From positions 62,001-126,000 of the forward strand of contig NZ_BAABJQ010000019.1 in the NCBI RefSeq assembly GCF_039543385.1: a DNA stretch of 64,000 nucleotides, written 5' to 3'. Each line of letters starts with the position of its first letter. Position 1 is the first letter of the stretch. Below are positions 42,472 to 52,000 of the stretch, piece after piece. Source of the DNA: Rugosimonospora acidiphila. Lineage in GTDB: Bacteria; Actinomycetota; Actinomycetes; Mycobacteriales; Micromonosporaceae. The notes beneath the pieces were generated by a model. It saw only the letters and a program-made list of their open reading frames with translations. It made no database searches and had not been told where the DNA came from. The translations under genes were made by a program, and so were the position numbers.

Positions 42472-43311
42472 ATGTTCAAGCAACACTGTCACCGCGCCAG
42501 ATGGCGATGCGCGGCACTGCTGGCCGTCACCATCGCCGGTGCGGTCGCCCTCTCCGGCTGTGCGGGCACGTCGCCGACGGTGAGATCGGCGACATCGCAG
42601 GCCGAATCGGCGTCGCCAATCAGCCCGTCGCCCTCCCCGTCACCGAGCCCTTCTCCGGCGCTCCCACCTGACTCCGCGATTCCACTGCATGCCGCGGGTA
42701 CGTTCACCGGACTCGCCGAAGATGGCCCAGTCATTGGTACCGGAGCCACGCTGATCCGCTACCACGTCGAGGTCGAGACCGGAATCCAATGGGGCACCGT
42801 TGCGCCGTGGTCGCCGCAGCAGTTCGCGACCACCATCGATGGGATTCTCGCTGAGCCCAGAGGCTGGACCTGGTCCGCCCAGCACCCGGTGACCAACGTC
42901 GACGTTCATCTCGAGAATGCCTCGTGGCGCTTTCAACGGGTTGGCTCCGGCACGTATCAGGTCCGTGTCCGGCTCGCGACCCCCGACACGGTGGACCGGG
43001 TGTGCGGCGCGGCGGGGGTGGACACCCAGGGCGTGTACTCCTGCACGATCAGAAACACGATCTACATCAATCTCCGCCGGTGGCTCCAGGGCTCCCCGGG
43101 GTACGACGTCACCATCGACGAGTACCGCGCTGAGGTCATCAACCACGAGATGGGGCACTTTCTCGGTTTCAACCACATGAAGTGCCCGGGCCCCGGCCAG
43201 CTCGCTCCAGTCATGACCACTCAGAGCACCGACCTCGACGGATGCATCGCCAACTGGCTGCCCTTCGGCCCTGACGGCACCTTCATCAGCGGCCCCTGGC
43301 TGCCGTCCTGA
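42472..43311 (+). CDS. DUF3152-type lipoprotein with zinc-metalloprotease motif
   Basis: 279 aa. Signal peptide with lipobox ALSGC (about residue 27), a Ser/Pro-rich linker, then a globular domain. It contains the metzincin-like motif INHEMGHFLGFNHMKC, that is HExGHxLGFxH, typical of DUF3152 proteins. Four to five cysteines suggest disulfides. The ATG at 42472 follows GGAAG. Located outside the cytoplasmic membrane; protease activity is plausible but unproven. Isolated among mobile-element debris. Confidence 0.8.
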   Translation: MFKQHCHRARWRCAALLAVTIAGAVALSGCAGTSPTVRSATSQAESASPISPSPSPSPSPSPALPPDSAIPLHAAGTFTGLAEDGPVIGTGATLIRYHVEVETGIQWGTVAPWSPQQFATTIDGILAEPRGWTWSAQHPVTNVDVHLENASWRFQRVGSGTYQVRVRLATPDTVDRVCGAAGVDTQGVYSCTIRNTIYINLRRWLQGSPGYDVTIDEYRAEVINHEMGHFLGFNHMKCPGPGQLAPVMTTQSTDLDGCIANWLPFGPDGTFISGPWLPS

Positions 43312-43619
43312 CCTTCCTGTCCGCAGGGTCAGGACGCTCATCGGGCGCACCGGCCTCGGCCGGCCACCCGCGTACTCCCGGCCACCCCTTCGCCACGCTG
43401 ACCGTGACCGCCCTGGTGGCGGCCGGAGGGCCGGCATCGGCCGCCGACGACTCGGCGGGGCTGGCGCCGGCCGGGCGTGGGGCCGACGCCGGGCCGGCAC
43501 CGGTCGATCCGGCGATGCATGCGGCGGCGCACGCCCAGGCACGCCCCCAGGGTCGAGCCGGGCGAGCACACGGTCCCGAACGAGCTCTGCGCCCAACGTG
43601 GACGCCATCCACGGCGACA
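43312..43619. other. Intergenic, no recognised gene
   Basis: GC-rich stretch with several open frames but none with a supported start or family. Possibly decayed continuation of the IS630 remnant on the minus strand. Confidence 0.35.
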
Positions 43620-44034
43620 CCATCGTCCCGGTCGGCAGCCAGACCGGCTGCAGGTTGTCGACGATGCGGTGCAGCTTCGTCAACCGGCGGGCGAGGGGCC
43701 CCCATCGTCCACCGCGATGCCGGGGCGGGCGGTCTCTCGGTCGCGGTCTTGACCAGCAGGATGACGTCGTCGGCGTCGTAGCTCGGCGGTCGCCCGGGCC
43801 AGTCGGTGTCGAGCAGCCCGACCAGGCCCTCGTCCCGATACCGGTACCGCCACACCGCGACCTGGTTGTCAGGCGACCCGACCTCACCGCTGATCGCCCG
43901 GTTCGACCAGCCATCCGCGGCCAGCAACACGATCCTGCCCGCTGCACATCCCGCGTTGCCGCCGTCCGCGAGCTGGTCAGGCTCTCCAACATCACGCGAT
44001 CCTCATCCGTGACCACGAGCGGGGGCAGACGCAC
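43620..44034 (-). pseudogene. IS630-family transposase, 5' remnant with frameshift
   Basis: The N-terminus MRLPPLVVTDEDRVMLESL opens in one frame. It then shifts to another that reads LLAADGWSNRAISGEVG, VAVWRYRYRDEGLVGLLD and GRPPSYDADDVILLVKTATE, the helix-turn-helix region of IS630 transposases. A later shift returns to LARRLTKLHRIVDNLQP. The catalytic DDE half is missing. Confidence 0.75.
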
Positions 44035-44332
44035 GACGTCACCTGACTACATCACTGTCACTTACGCGAAGATCTACTAGTACGGTTCATCTGCGATTCA
44101 TGGATCAACTATCAACGCGCTAGCTGGGCCTGCTTGAGTTGTCACCATGAGTCGGAGCAGGACCGCTGATCCAGCAGTTGTTCCACGGGCCCTCAGCGCG
44201 GCTGGATCCCGCGGCGCTTAGCCCCCGGATCTGATCTGGTCGCCGCGTCGCCGACGCGGCGCGCTCCATGCTGCCCGCAAACGCCCGTGTCCAGCTACGC
44301 AAGGCCCGTGAAGTGAAAGGCACGCAAGGTTC
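44035..44332. other. Intergenic region upstream of the truncated YncE-like gene
   Basis: About 300 bp, locally AT-richer (around 44060-44120) than its surroundings. No gene recognised. Confidence 0.35.
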
Positions 44333-44904
44333 ATGTTGATTCGATCAGTGCGGCATCGCCGCTGGCTGATTGCTCGCACGACAGCTGCGGCCGTAGTCGC
44401 CGGTGGGGTCGCCACCGCGGCGGCCTCCGGCGTCCAAGTCAACCCCTTCGGCGCCAGCCGGGTCGGCCCCCAGGCCGCCGGGGCGTGCGTTGCCGCCGAC
44501 GAACCAGTGATCGCACCGTACAGGCAGCGAACGCAGTTCACCGACCAGCCGATCGGAGAGGCCGTCGGCTCGGACGGCGCGAGAGTCGCCGTGCAGACCG
44601 GTGGCCTGAAGTTCCGCACGCCGTCGGTCAACATCGTCGACGCCGGGACCGGGGCGGTAGCTCAGTCGTTCGGGAGCACCGGCGTCGCGGCGCCGACCTA
44701 CTCGGCGGACGGATCGGCGCTCTACGCATAACGCGGATCAGCCTCAGAAGGTCGTCGACACCGTTACGCACCCGGCGCAGCTCAACCGCTACGACTGAGT
44801 CTCCGCGACGAACTGGAGCAGACCCTATCCGGGCGACGACCAGATCCCGGCATCCGGCCAGGTATCCAGTCGCAAACCTGCCGAGCGACTTCCTCGGCGA
44901 TTGA
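44333..44904 (+). pseudogene. Internally deleted copy of the large YncE/LamG/phosphoesterase gene
   Basis: The 5' part (about 44333-44731) encodes MLIRSVRHRRW ... VNPFGASRVG ... VDAGTGAVAQSFGSTGVAAP ... YSADGSALYA, matching the start of the gene at 49061 (VLIPSKKRRRRW ... LNPFGSNMVG ... SDAATGTVLQTFGGTGVAAP). It then stops. The 3' part (about 44770-44904) matches the last ~45 codons of that gene (PAQLNRYD, NWS-PYPGD, NLPS-LLGD) in shifted frames, with the same stop region. About 4.2 kb in the middle is missing. A 132-codon truncated protein could still be made. Confidence 0.85.
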
Positions 44905-44980
44905 CAGGGATGCCGTGACCGGGGCCGCCGGGGCCTCGTCGCCTCGGCTGGCAACACACCACACGAGAGGAACCACGCCT

Positions 44981-45943
44981 GTGCGCGAAGACCCCGCATT
45001 GGAAACGCACGCTCTGACCAAGAGCTTCGGGGACCGGATGGCGGTCAGCGGTCTCGACCTGCGAGTCGACGAGGGCAGCGTGTACGGGCTGTTGGGGCGC
45101 AACGGCGCCGGCAAGACCACGCTGTTGCGGATGGTTCTCGGCCTGCTGGCGCCCGATTCCGGTTCGATCGAGGTGTTCGGCGAACACGCGGAGGCCGGGG
45201 ACATCGCCGCTCGCGATGCCGTTGCTGGCTTCGTGGAGGAGCCGCGGTTCTATCCCTATCTGTCAGCGCGACGCAACCTCGAACTGCTGGCTCGTCTGGA
45301 CGTCGCACAGGCAGCCGTCACCCCCGATGCCGCGCTGAGACTTGTCGACCTCGCCGATCGCGGCGGTGACAAGGTCGGCGGTTTCTCGACCGGCATGCGG
45401 CAACGACTCGGCCTGGCAGCCGCGCTCCTTCGTTCGCCACGGCTGCTGGTTCTCGACGAGCCGACCATCGGCCTGGACCCCGCGAGTGCGCTCACTGTGC
45501 GTACGACCCTGCGCTCGCTGGCCGAGCGCGGCGTGGCCGTGCTGCTGAGCAGCCACAACATGGCCGAGGTCGCCGAGATCTGCGACCGGGTGTTGATCAT
45601 CCACGAAGGCAGCACGGTGTGGGACGGGACGCAGGCCGATCTGCACGCCGCCGCGCCGGCACCTGCCTGGCGGGTGTGGACCAGCGATGACCCTCGGGCT
45701 GTGGCGGTGGCCACCGGGTCCGCGGTTCGCCTCGAGGTCGGCGGCCGGCTGTCCGCGCCGCTGACTGTGTACGGCGATGACCAGCAGCGTGACGCCTTCG
45801 TTCTCGAACTCGCCGACGCTGGCGTGGCGGTGCGCCGGCTCGAGCCGGACGTGCCGCCGTTGGAAGCCCTGTTCGCGGTCCTGACCGGTGGGGTCGATGA
45901 CGATGTCACGCCGGAGCCGGTTCTTGTCGGGGGTGTGGCATGA
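44981..45943 (+). CDS. ABC exporter ATP-binding protein
   Basis: 320-aa ATPase of the CcmA/bacitracin-exporter type. Walker A GRNGAGKTT, Q-loop region EEPRFYPYLS, signature FSTGMRQRLGLA, Walker B LLVLDEP, H-loop LLSSHNM. The GTG at 44981 follows GAGAGGA; an earlier GTG at 44915 overlaps the pseudogene tail region. The last codons overlap the permease ATG (ATGA). It probably powers export by the adjacent permease; substrate unknown. Confidence 0.92.
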   Translation: MREDPALETHALTKSFGDRMAVSGLDLRVDEGSVYGLLGRNGAGKTTLLRMVLGLLAPDSGSIEVFGEHAEAGDIAARDAVAGFVEEPRFYPYLSARRNLELLARLDVAQAAVTPDAALRLVDLADRGGDKVGGFSTGMRQRLGLAAALLRSPRLLVLDEPTIGLDPASALTVRTTLRSLAERGVAVLLSSHNMAEVAEICDRVLIIHEGSTVWDGTQADLHAAAPAPAWRVWTSDDPRAVAVATGSAVRLEVGGRLSAPLTVYGDDQQRDAFVLELADAGVAVRRLEPDVPPLEALFAVLTGGVDDDVTPEPVLVGGVA

Positions 45944-47301
45944 GCGCCGTAGCCAATGATGCGCCTTCTACCATTCCCGTTCCGACGGTGCCCGCCGGGC
46001 GGGTACGGCCGGGGCTTGCCGCCACGGTCCGGGTCGAACTCGCGAAGCTGACCGCGCAGTGGCCGTTGCGGATCGTGATCGTGTTGTGCGTCCTGGTTCC
46101 CGTCGCGTTCGCGGTCGTCATGCGGGCGGCGTCGACGATGCCGGCCGACACCCTGTTCGGCCGCTGGGCGGGTACGACCGGGTTCGCCACTTCGCTGACG
46201 GTGTTGAACTGGGCGGCGTCCTACGGCGCACCGCTGCTGGCGGGCGTGTTCGCCGGCGACATCTTCGCCAGTGAGGATCGACTCGGCACCTGGAAGACGA
46301 TCCTGACCCGATCATCAACGCGGACCCAGCTCTTTATGGGCAAGGCGGTCGCGGCGACCCTGAGTGTGTGGATCAGTTTCGCGATGATCGGCGTCAGCAG
46401 CCTTGTGGCCGGGGTAGCGGTGGTGGGCTCGGGGCCGCTGGTCGGGCTTTCCGGCCAGGCCATCGGTTCCGGTTCCGCATTCGGGCTGGTAACCGCGAGC
46501 TGGGCCCTGTCGCTGGTCTGGATCACGCCGTTCGTCGCCCTGGCGTTGCTGCTGTCCATCGCCAGCCGCAGTGGGATCATCGGCGTGCTCGGCCCCGTGC
46601 TGCTCGCCCTGGTGTTGCAGCTGCTGTCGACCATCGGATCGGGCCAGATCGTGCGCTCGGTGCTGCCCTCGACGCCATTGGACGCCTGGCACGAACTGTT
46701 GACCGATCCGCTGCGGACCGGGCCGGTACTGCAGGGCGTCCTTACCAGCGTGGGTTACCTGGCCGTGTTCGCGTGCGCGGCGTGGTACCTGCTGCGCCGA
46801 CGAGACTTCGCCGGCATCGACGGGGCACCGGCCAACCGCCGCCCGGCCGCCGTGCGGATCAGCGTCGCCGTCGCCGCAATCACGGTTGTGCTGCTGGGTC
46901 TCAGCGGCGTTGGGGGGACCGCCCTGACCGCCCGCCGGCTCAACACCTCCATCGCCGCCACCTTCGGCAACCTCGCCGAAGTCCGCTACGAATGGCAGTC
47001 CGGCAGCCCCGCCGACAACACCATCCCTTGGCAGGCCAACTGCAATCGAGGCGGCACACCCATCGGCGTTGGCGTGTCCGACAGCTCCGGCGCCGGCGAC
47101 GACTGGTCATGCACCATCACCGACACCCGACCCTCCGACGGCGCCGGAGTCACCACCCTCGACCTCACCCTCAAATCCAACGGCTGCTACCAGGTCCAAT
47201 CCTCACCCGGAGCCGTCGGCGCCCTGTATGTCAACGACGACCACGGCAAACCCTTCATCAACCCGCTGTACGCCTTCGACGGCTGCCTTGGCACGTCCTG
47301 A
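45940..47301 (+). CDS. ABC exporter permease with C-terminal extracellular domain
   Basis: 453 aa. Helix 1 at about 42-64, then a typical ABC-2 arrangement: helices around 85-105, 130-155, 175-200, 210-230 and 260-280, and a last helix at about 305-325. Unusually, about 115 residues follow the last helix (NLAEVRYEWQ ... CYQVQS ... YAFDGCLG). This part has four Cys and would lie outside the cell. Coupled to the ATPase by ATGA. Confidence 0.85.
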   Translation: MSAVANDAPSTIPVPTVPAGRVRPGLAATVRVELAKLTAQWPLRIVIVLCVLVPVAFAVVMRAASTMPADTLFGRWAGTTGFATSLTVLNWAASYGAPLLAGVFAGDIFASEDRLGTWKTILTRSSTRTQLFMGKAVAATLSVWISFAMIGVSSLVAGVAVVGSGPLVGLSGQAIGSGSAFGLVTASWALSLVWITPFVALALLLSIASRSGIIGVLGPVLLALVLQLLSTIGSGQIVRSVLPSTPLDAWHELLTDPLRTGPVLQGVLTSVGYLAVFACAAWYLLRRRDFAGIDGAPANRRPAAVRISVAVAAITVVLLGLSGVGGTALTARRLNTSIAATFGNLAEVRYEWQSGSPADNTIPWQANCNRGGTPIGVGVSDSSGAGDDWSCTITDTRPSDGAGVTTLDLTLKSNGCYQVQSSPGAVGALYVNDDHGKPFINPLYAFDGCLGTS

Positions 47302-47317
47302 CCCATCGGGGGTGCAA

Positions 47318-47339
47318 CGCGGGGGGCGGTCCCCCCGCG
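47318..47339 (+). terminator. Hairpin between the ABC exporter and XRE genes
   Basis: A perfect 9-bp stem (47318-47326 with 47331-47339) and 4-nt loop, 17 bp after the permease stop. It may terminate the exporter operon or lie in the leader of the regulator message. Confidence 0.6.
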
Positions 47340-47356
47340 CGTCGGAACGCGGCAGC

Positions 47357-48823
47357 GTGCTGGACTCGCCGGGCGCGTTGCTGCGCGCGTGGCGCCAGCA
47401 CGCCGGCTGGTCCCAAGGCGAGGTGGCCGCCGCGTTGCATGTCAGCAGCGCGACCGTGAGCAGCTGGGAGACCGGCGCGAGGCGAATCCCGTTGCCGATG
47501 CTCGAGCGGCTGGATCGCGAATACTTCGCCGAGGGCTGCCTAGTGGACCTGGTCCGGGCGCTGGGCACACCCGACGGATACCGGATCGACCTGCCGTCAC
47601 GCGATGCAGGTGCCGTTTCGACGCAGCGAATGCCCCGAACCTATTGGGGTCATCTGTTCTCGGAATCGATCGGTCCGGTGTGGGTGTGGGTACGACCAGC
47701 CAGCGGCGCTCGGGTTCGGGGCTCGTGCTATTCAGGTGCGCTCGGACTGCGCGTGGATGAGGTCGCCGGTCCCCGGGGTGTGTTCCTGACCGGGGCCTTC
47801 ATGGACGGTGAGTGGCCGCTGCACACGGTGCTCGCCGAACCGGGCTGGGTGGACTTCGGGCGAGGTGTCCCGCCCGAGTGGCTCGGCGCGGAGATCAAGA
47901 CGTTCACCCAGTTCCGCGACCTGGAGTTCATCAACCCGCACCCACGGTGGCTGCGGTTCTGCGTCGACTCGCTGCGCCTGCGCGATCACGGCGATCCAAG
48001 CACGCTGCGCCAGCGGCTCGGCGAATTGATCGGTGTGTCCAACGCCGACCGGTTGGAGGCGAGCTACCACCGATCCATGGGGCAGGCCTCGCCCGCCCCG
48101 GCCACAGCCGAACCGCACCGCGATCGGCACGTCACGGTGTCCGGTGGTGCAGCCGGACCTCGTCCGTCCGAGACCCAGGATCAGCGGCGAGCTCTGCACA
48201 AGCGGCTGCGAGAGGCGCGCGGCTTGTCGCAGTCCGAGGTGGCGGCGGGGCTCACCGTTCTGGGCGGCACCGCCAGGCCGGTGAGCCTGCATCAGGTGCA
48301 CAACTACGAGTCGGGCCGCTCCAAGGCCCAGAGGGTGCCGCAGCTTCCGGCGATGCTGGACGTGCTCTACGGCGGGTGGGGGTGGACGTGCTTCGAGTCC
48401 GTCCGCGTCAGGCGGGTCGCACAGCGGGTGATCCAAGCGGCGTTTCCGTCATGGTGGCGGGGGCCCGTCCGCGTCAGCGTCCACCCGCTAATCCCGGCCG
48501 TTGCTGGTGAGGGCATCACGTTTTCCTGGTGGCCGTCGATGTCCACGCACCGGGAACTCAGCGCCGAGCCGGCGGCGTTCACGGTGTGTCGCGTGAGCGA
48601 CCAGCCGCTGCACGTGCAGGTCCCGGACGGCTGGTCGGTGCAGGTCCACATGGGATATGACCCCGACGCCGTGGATGCCAACGATGATTGGGTTCCGGCC
48701 TCGGAGATGGCCGGCGACCAGATCTTCGACCACGTGCTCGGCGGCTGGCTTCACCTGATCTCCAAGACGAAGGCGGATCTCGATCGGGCTCTGTGCAGCC
48801 CCGACAGCGGCACGCTCGAGTGA
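47357..48823 (+). CDS. Double-XRE-domain regulatory protein
   Basis: 488 aa. Two helix-turn-helix domains: ALLRAWRQHAGWSQGEVAAA (about 6-25) near the N-terminus, and ALHKRLREARGLSQSEVAAG (about 280-299) in the middle. The second is followed by LHQVHNYESGRSKAQRVPQL. The regions between and after (about 75-250, 350-488) are unassigned. The GTG at 47357 was chosen because the alternative GTG at 47312 would place the terminator-like hairpin inside codons 3-10. Its position between an exporter and the large secreted protein suggests it regulates one or both; that is inference. Confidence 0.75.
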   Translation: MLDSPGALLRAWRQHAGWSQGEVAAALHVSSATVSSWETGARRIPLPMLERLDREYFAEGCLVDLVRALGTPDGYRIDLPSRDAGAVSTQRMPRTYWGHLFSESIGPVWVWVRPASGARVRGSCYSGALGLRVDEVAGPRGVFLTGAFMDGEWPLHTVLAEPGWVDFGRGVPPEWLGAEIKTFTQFRDLEFINPHPRWLRFCVDSLRLRDHGDPSTLRQRLGELIGVSNADRLEASYHRSMGQASPAPATAEPHRDRHVTVSGGAAGPRPSETQDQRRALHKRLREARGLSQSEVAAGLTVLGGTARPVSLHQVHNYESGRSKAQRVPQLPAMLDVLYGGWGWTCFESVRVRRVAQRVIQAAFPSWWRGPVRVSVHPLIPAVAGEGITFSWWPSMSTHRELSAEPAAFTVCRVSDQPLHVQVPDGWSVQVHMGYDPDAVDANDDWVPASEMAGDQIFDHVLGGWLHLISKTKADLDRALCSPDSGTLE

Positions 48824-49060
48824 ACGACTCGGGGGCCCAGTTCGGCGACCAACACTTCTTTTTGTATCTACGCCGACGCTGCTTTGTATCGCACCCCTAC
48901 AGTCTTTAGTAGATGACCGGATCCGGCTTCCACATAAGACCGTATTCGCTGCGCGTTCACGTGGCATGGATTGAGTAACCAGGAGTTGGTCAAGAACCGG
49001 CCTGTCCCGGGTTGCAGTTCCATCCCCAACCGGCATCACCAAGGTAAGAGGTGCAATCTC
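48824..49060. promoter_or_regulatory. Probable promoter region of the large secreted protein gene
   Basis: 237 bp with a relatively AT-rich part (48855-48915). No clear -10/-35 pair or long palindrome could be fixed by eye. Confidence 0.35.
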
Positions 49061-52000
49061 GTGCTCATCCCATCCAAGAAACGCAGGCGGCGCTGGGCCG
49101 TTGCCAGCGCCGGCGCGGTCGCGCTCGCCCTCTTCGGCGGCGCCACGGCGGCGGCGGCCCACGGCGTCATCCCGCTCAATCCGTTCGGCTCCAACATGGT
49201 CGGTCAGCAGCAGGCCGACGGCCGGATCCTGCTGCCGGACAACCACTGGATCTCGCCGTACGGTACGCGTGCCGTGACGTTCTCGGCTCAGACCATCGGC
49301 ACCGCGATCAGCCCCGACGGCACCAAGGTCGCATCGCAGACCGGCGGTGACAACGCCGGTGTCCCGCAGCTGAGCATCAGCGACGCGGCGACCGGCACGG
49401 TTCTGCAGACCTTCGGCGGCACCGGCGTCGCGGCGCCGGTCTACTCGCCCGATGGCAAGGCGCTCTACGCCGCGACCTCCACCAGCGTGCTGAAGTACGT
49501 GGTGGGCGCCGACGGCAAGGTCGTCAACCCGTCCTCGCCGCTCAAGATCGCCCTCCCGTCCGGCGCGCTGCCGTACGGCCTGGGCATCTCCACCAACGGC
49601 AAGACGCTGTACGCCGCCGAGAGCGGCATCAACAAGCTCGGCATCATCGACACCGCGACCGGCTCCGTCACCGGACAGGTCGCCGTGGGCAACGCGCCGC
49701 AGGGCGTCGCGGTCGTCGGCAACCAGGTGTTCGTCTCCAACCGTGGCGGTCGGCCGGCCGTCGCGGGTGACACGACGAACGTCTCCGACGGCACCAACAT
49801 CGTCTCCAACCCGGTGACCGGCGCGTCGGCCACCGGCACCGTCTCCGTCGTCAACCCGACGGCGAAGACGCAGGTCACCGCCCAGACCGCGCCCGACACC
49901 TCGGCCACGGCGCCGGACATCATCGACGTCGACTTCGCCGACGGCACGCCGGCCGAGCACGCGCAGAACCTGCCGGAGACCACCTACGGCGCCCCGTCGA
50001 TCGCCAAGGACACCGAGCTGGGCCAGAACGTGGCGACGTTCAACGGCACCACGGACGCCTACACGTACCCGTTCGGCGACCAGTGGAGCAAGGTCGCCAA
50101 GAGCTTCACCATCGAGTGCAAGTTCCGCTGGAACGGCGCGGCGGTCGACAACAACGGCCACGGGGTCTGCGAGGACCTGAACGGCGGTGGGATCGGCGTC
50201 GACATCCTGAACGGCGAGCCGATGACCTACGCCCACATCGGCGGCGCGTACAAGGAGATCTTCGACCCGCACCCGGTCGTGTCCGGGACCTGGTATGACC
50301 TCATCACCACCTGGGACGGCTCGACGCTGCGTGAGTACGTCAACGGCACCCAGGTCGCGACGATGGCGGCCTCGGGCGCGCTCGGCCTGCCGTCCCCGGA
50401 CACCTCCTGGCACTGGACCATCGGCGCCAACGCCGCCCCCACCCCGGCCGGCATCGAGGCCCCCGCGCGCGTCAGCGTCGCCAGCAGCAAGGTCTGGAGC
50501 AAGGCCCTGCCGGGTGGCAAGAGCGTGCCGGTGACGGTGCCGACCACGCCCAACACCTCCGCGAAGACCCCGGACGTCCTCTCGGTGGACTTCGCCGATG
50601 GCACGTCCGCCGACCACGCGAAGCACACGGTCACCACGGCGCCCGACACCAGCGCGACGCCCGCGATCCTGAACGTGGACTTCGCCGACGGCACCCCCGT
50701 CGACCACGCCCAGAACCTGCCGGCCACCACGTACGGCGCCCCGTCGATCGCGAACGACCCGACCGCGGGCAAGAACGTGGCCACCTTCAACGGCACCACC
50801 GACGCGTACACCTACCCCTTCAGCGCCGAGTGGCCCAAGGTGGCCACCGGCTTCACGGTGGAGTGCAAGTTCCGCTGGAACGGTGCCGCGCCGACCACCG
50901 GCGACCACGGCGTCTGCTCCGACACCAACGGCGGCGGCGTCGGCGTCCACGTGCTCAACGGTGAGCCGATGACGTACGCCTTCATCGGTGGCGCGTACAA
51001 GACCATCTACGACCCGACTCCGGTCGTGCCGGGCACCTGGTACGACGTCATCACGACCTGGGACGGCAACGACCTCAACGAGTACGTCAACGGCAGGCTC
51101 GTCGCCACCCAGGCCGCGACCGGTGCCCTCGGTCTGCCCTCGCCGGCCAACACCTCCTGGCACTGGGCGATCGGCGCCGACGCCAGCGCGAGTGGCATCG
51201 AGATGATCTCCCCGGTGAGCGTCGCCACCAGCAAGATCTGGGACAAGGGCCTTCCCGCCGGCCCGAAGGTCGCCATCCCCGACACCCTCCCGGCCACCAC
51301 GTACGGCACCCCGTCGATCGCCAAGGACGCCGGTCTGGGCCAGAAGGTCGCGACCTTCAACGGCACCACGGACGCGTACACGTACCCCTTCGCCGACCAG
51401 TGGGCGAAGATCGCCAAGGGCTTCACCATCGAGTGCAAGTTCCGCTGGAACGACCCGGCCGGCCCGACCACGGCCGACCACGGCGTCTGCTCGGACACCA
51501 ACAGCGGCGGCATCGGCGTCCACGTCGTGAACGGCGAGCCTATGACGTACGCGCACATCGGCGGCGCGTACAAGACGATCTACGACCCGAACCCGGTCGT
51601 GCCGGGCACGTGGTACGACGTCGTCACCACCTGGGACGGCACGACCCTGGACGAGTACGTCAACGGAACCCTCGTCGCCAGCCAGGCGGCCTCGGGTGCG
51701 ATGGGTCTGCCGCAGCCGGACGCGACCGCGTACCACTTCGCGATCGGTGCGGACGCGAGCGCGGGCGGCATCGAGTCGATCTCCCCGGTCAGCATCGCCA
51801 CCAGCAAGATCTGGAGCACCGCGCTGCCGTCGGCCGGCACCACGCCGGTCTACGACATCGGCAACCAGACCGCCACGATCAAGGTCGGCCTGCAGCCGGC
51901 GGCGATGACGGTGCACAAGGGCGCGGTCTTCGTCGCCAACACCAACGCCGACACGGTGTCGATCATCGACGCGGCTTCGCACAAGGTGACCCAGACCTTC

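Noticed and set aside
42640..44034. Minus-strand 464-codon frame opposite the DUF3152 gene
   Set aside because: Only its first part (IS630 relic) has similarity; the rest is a shadow of the plus-strand lipoprotein gene.
49967..51837. CRISPR-like or transposon repeat array
   Set aside because: The repeats are about 550 bp, in frame, and encode LamG-like domains inside one protein.
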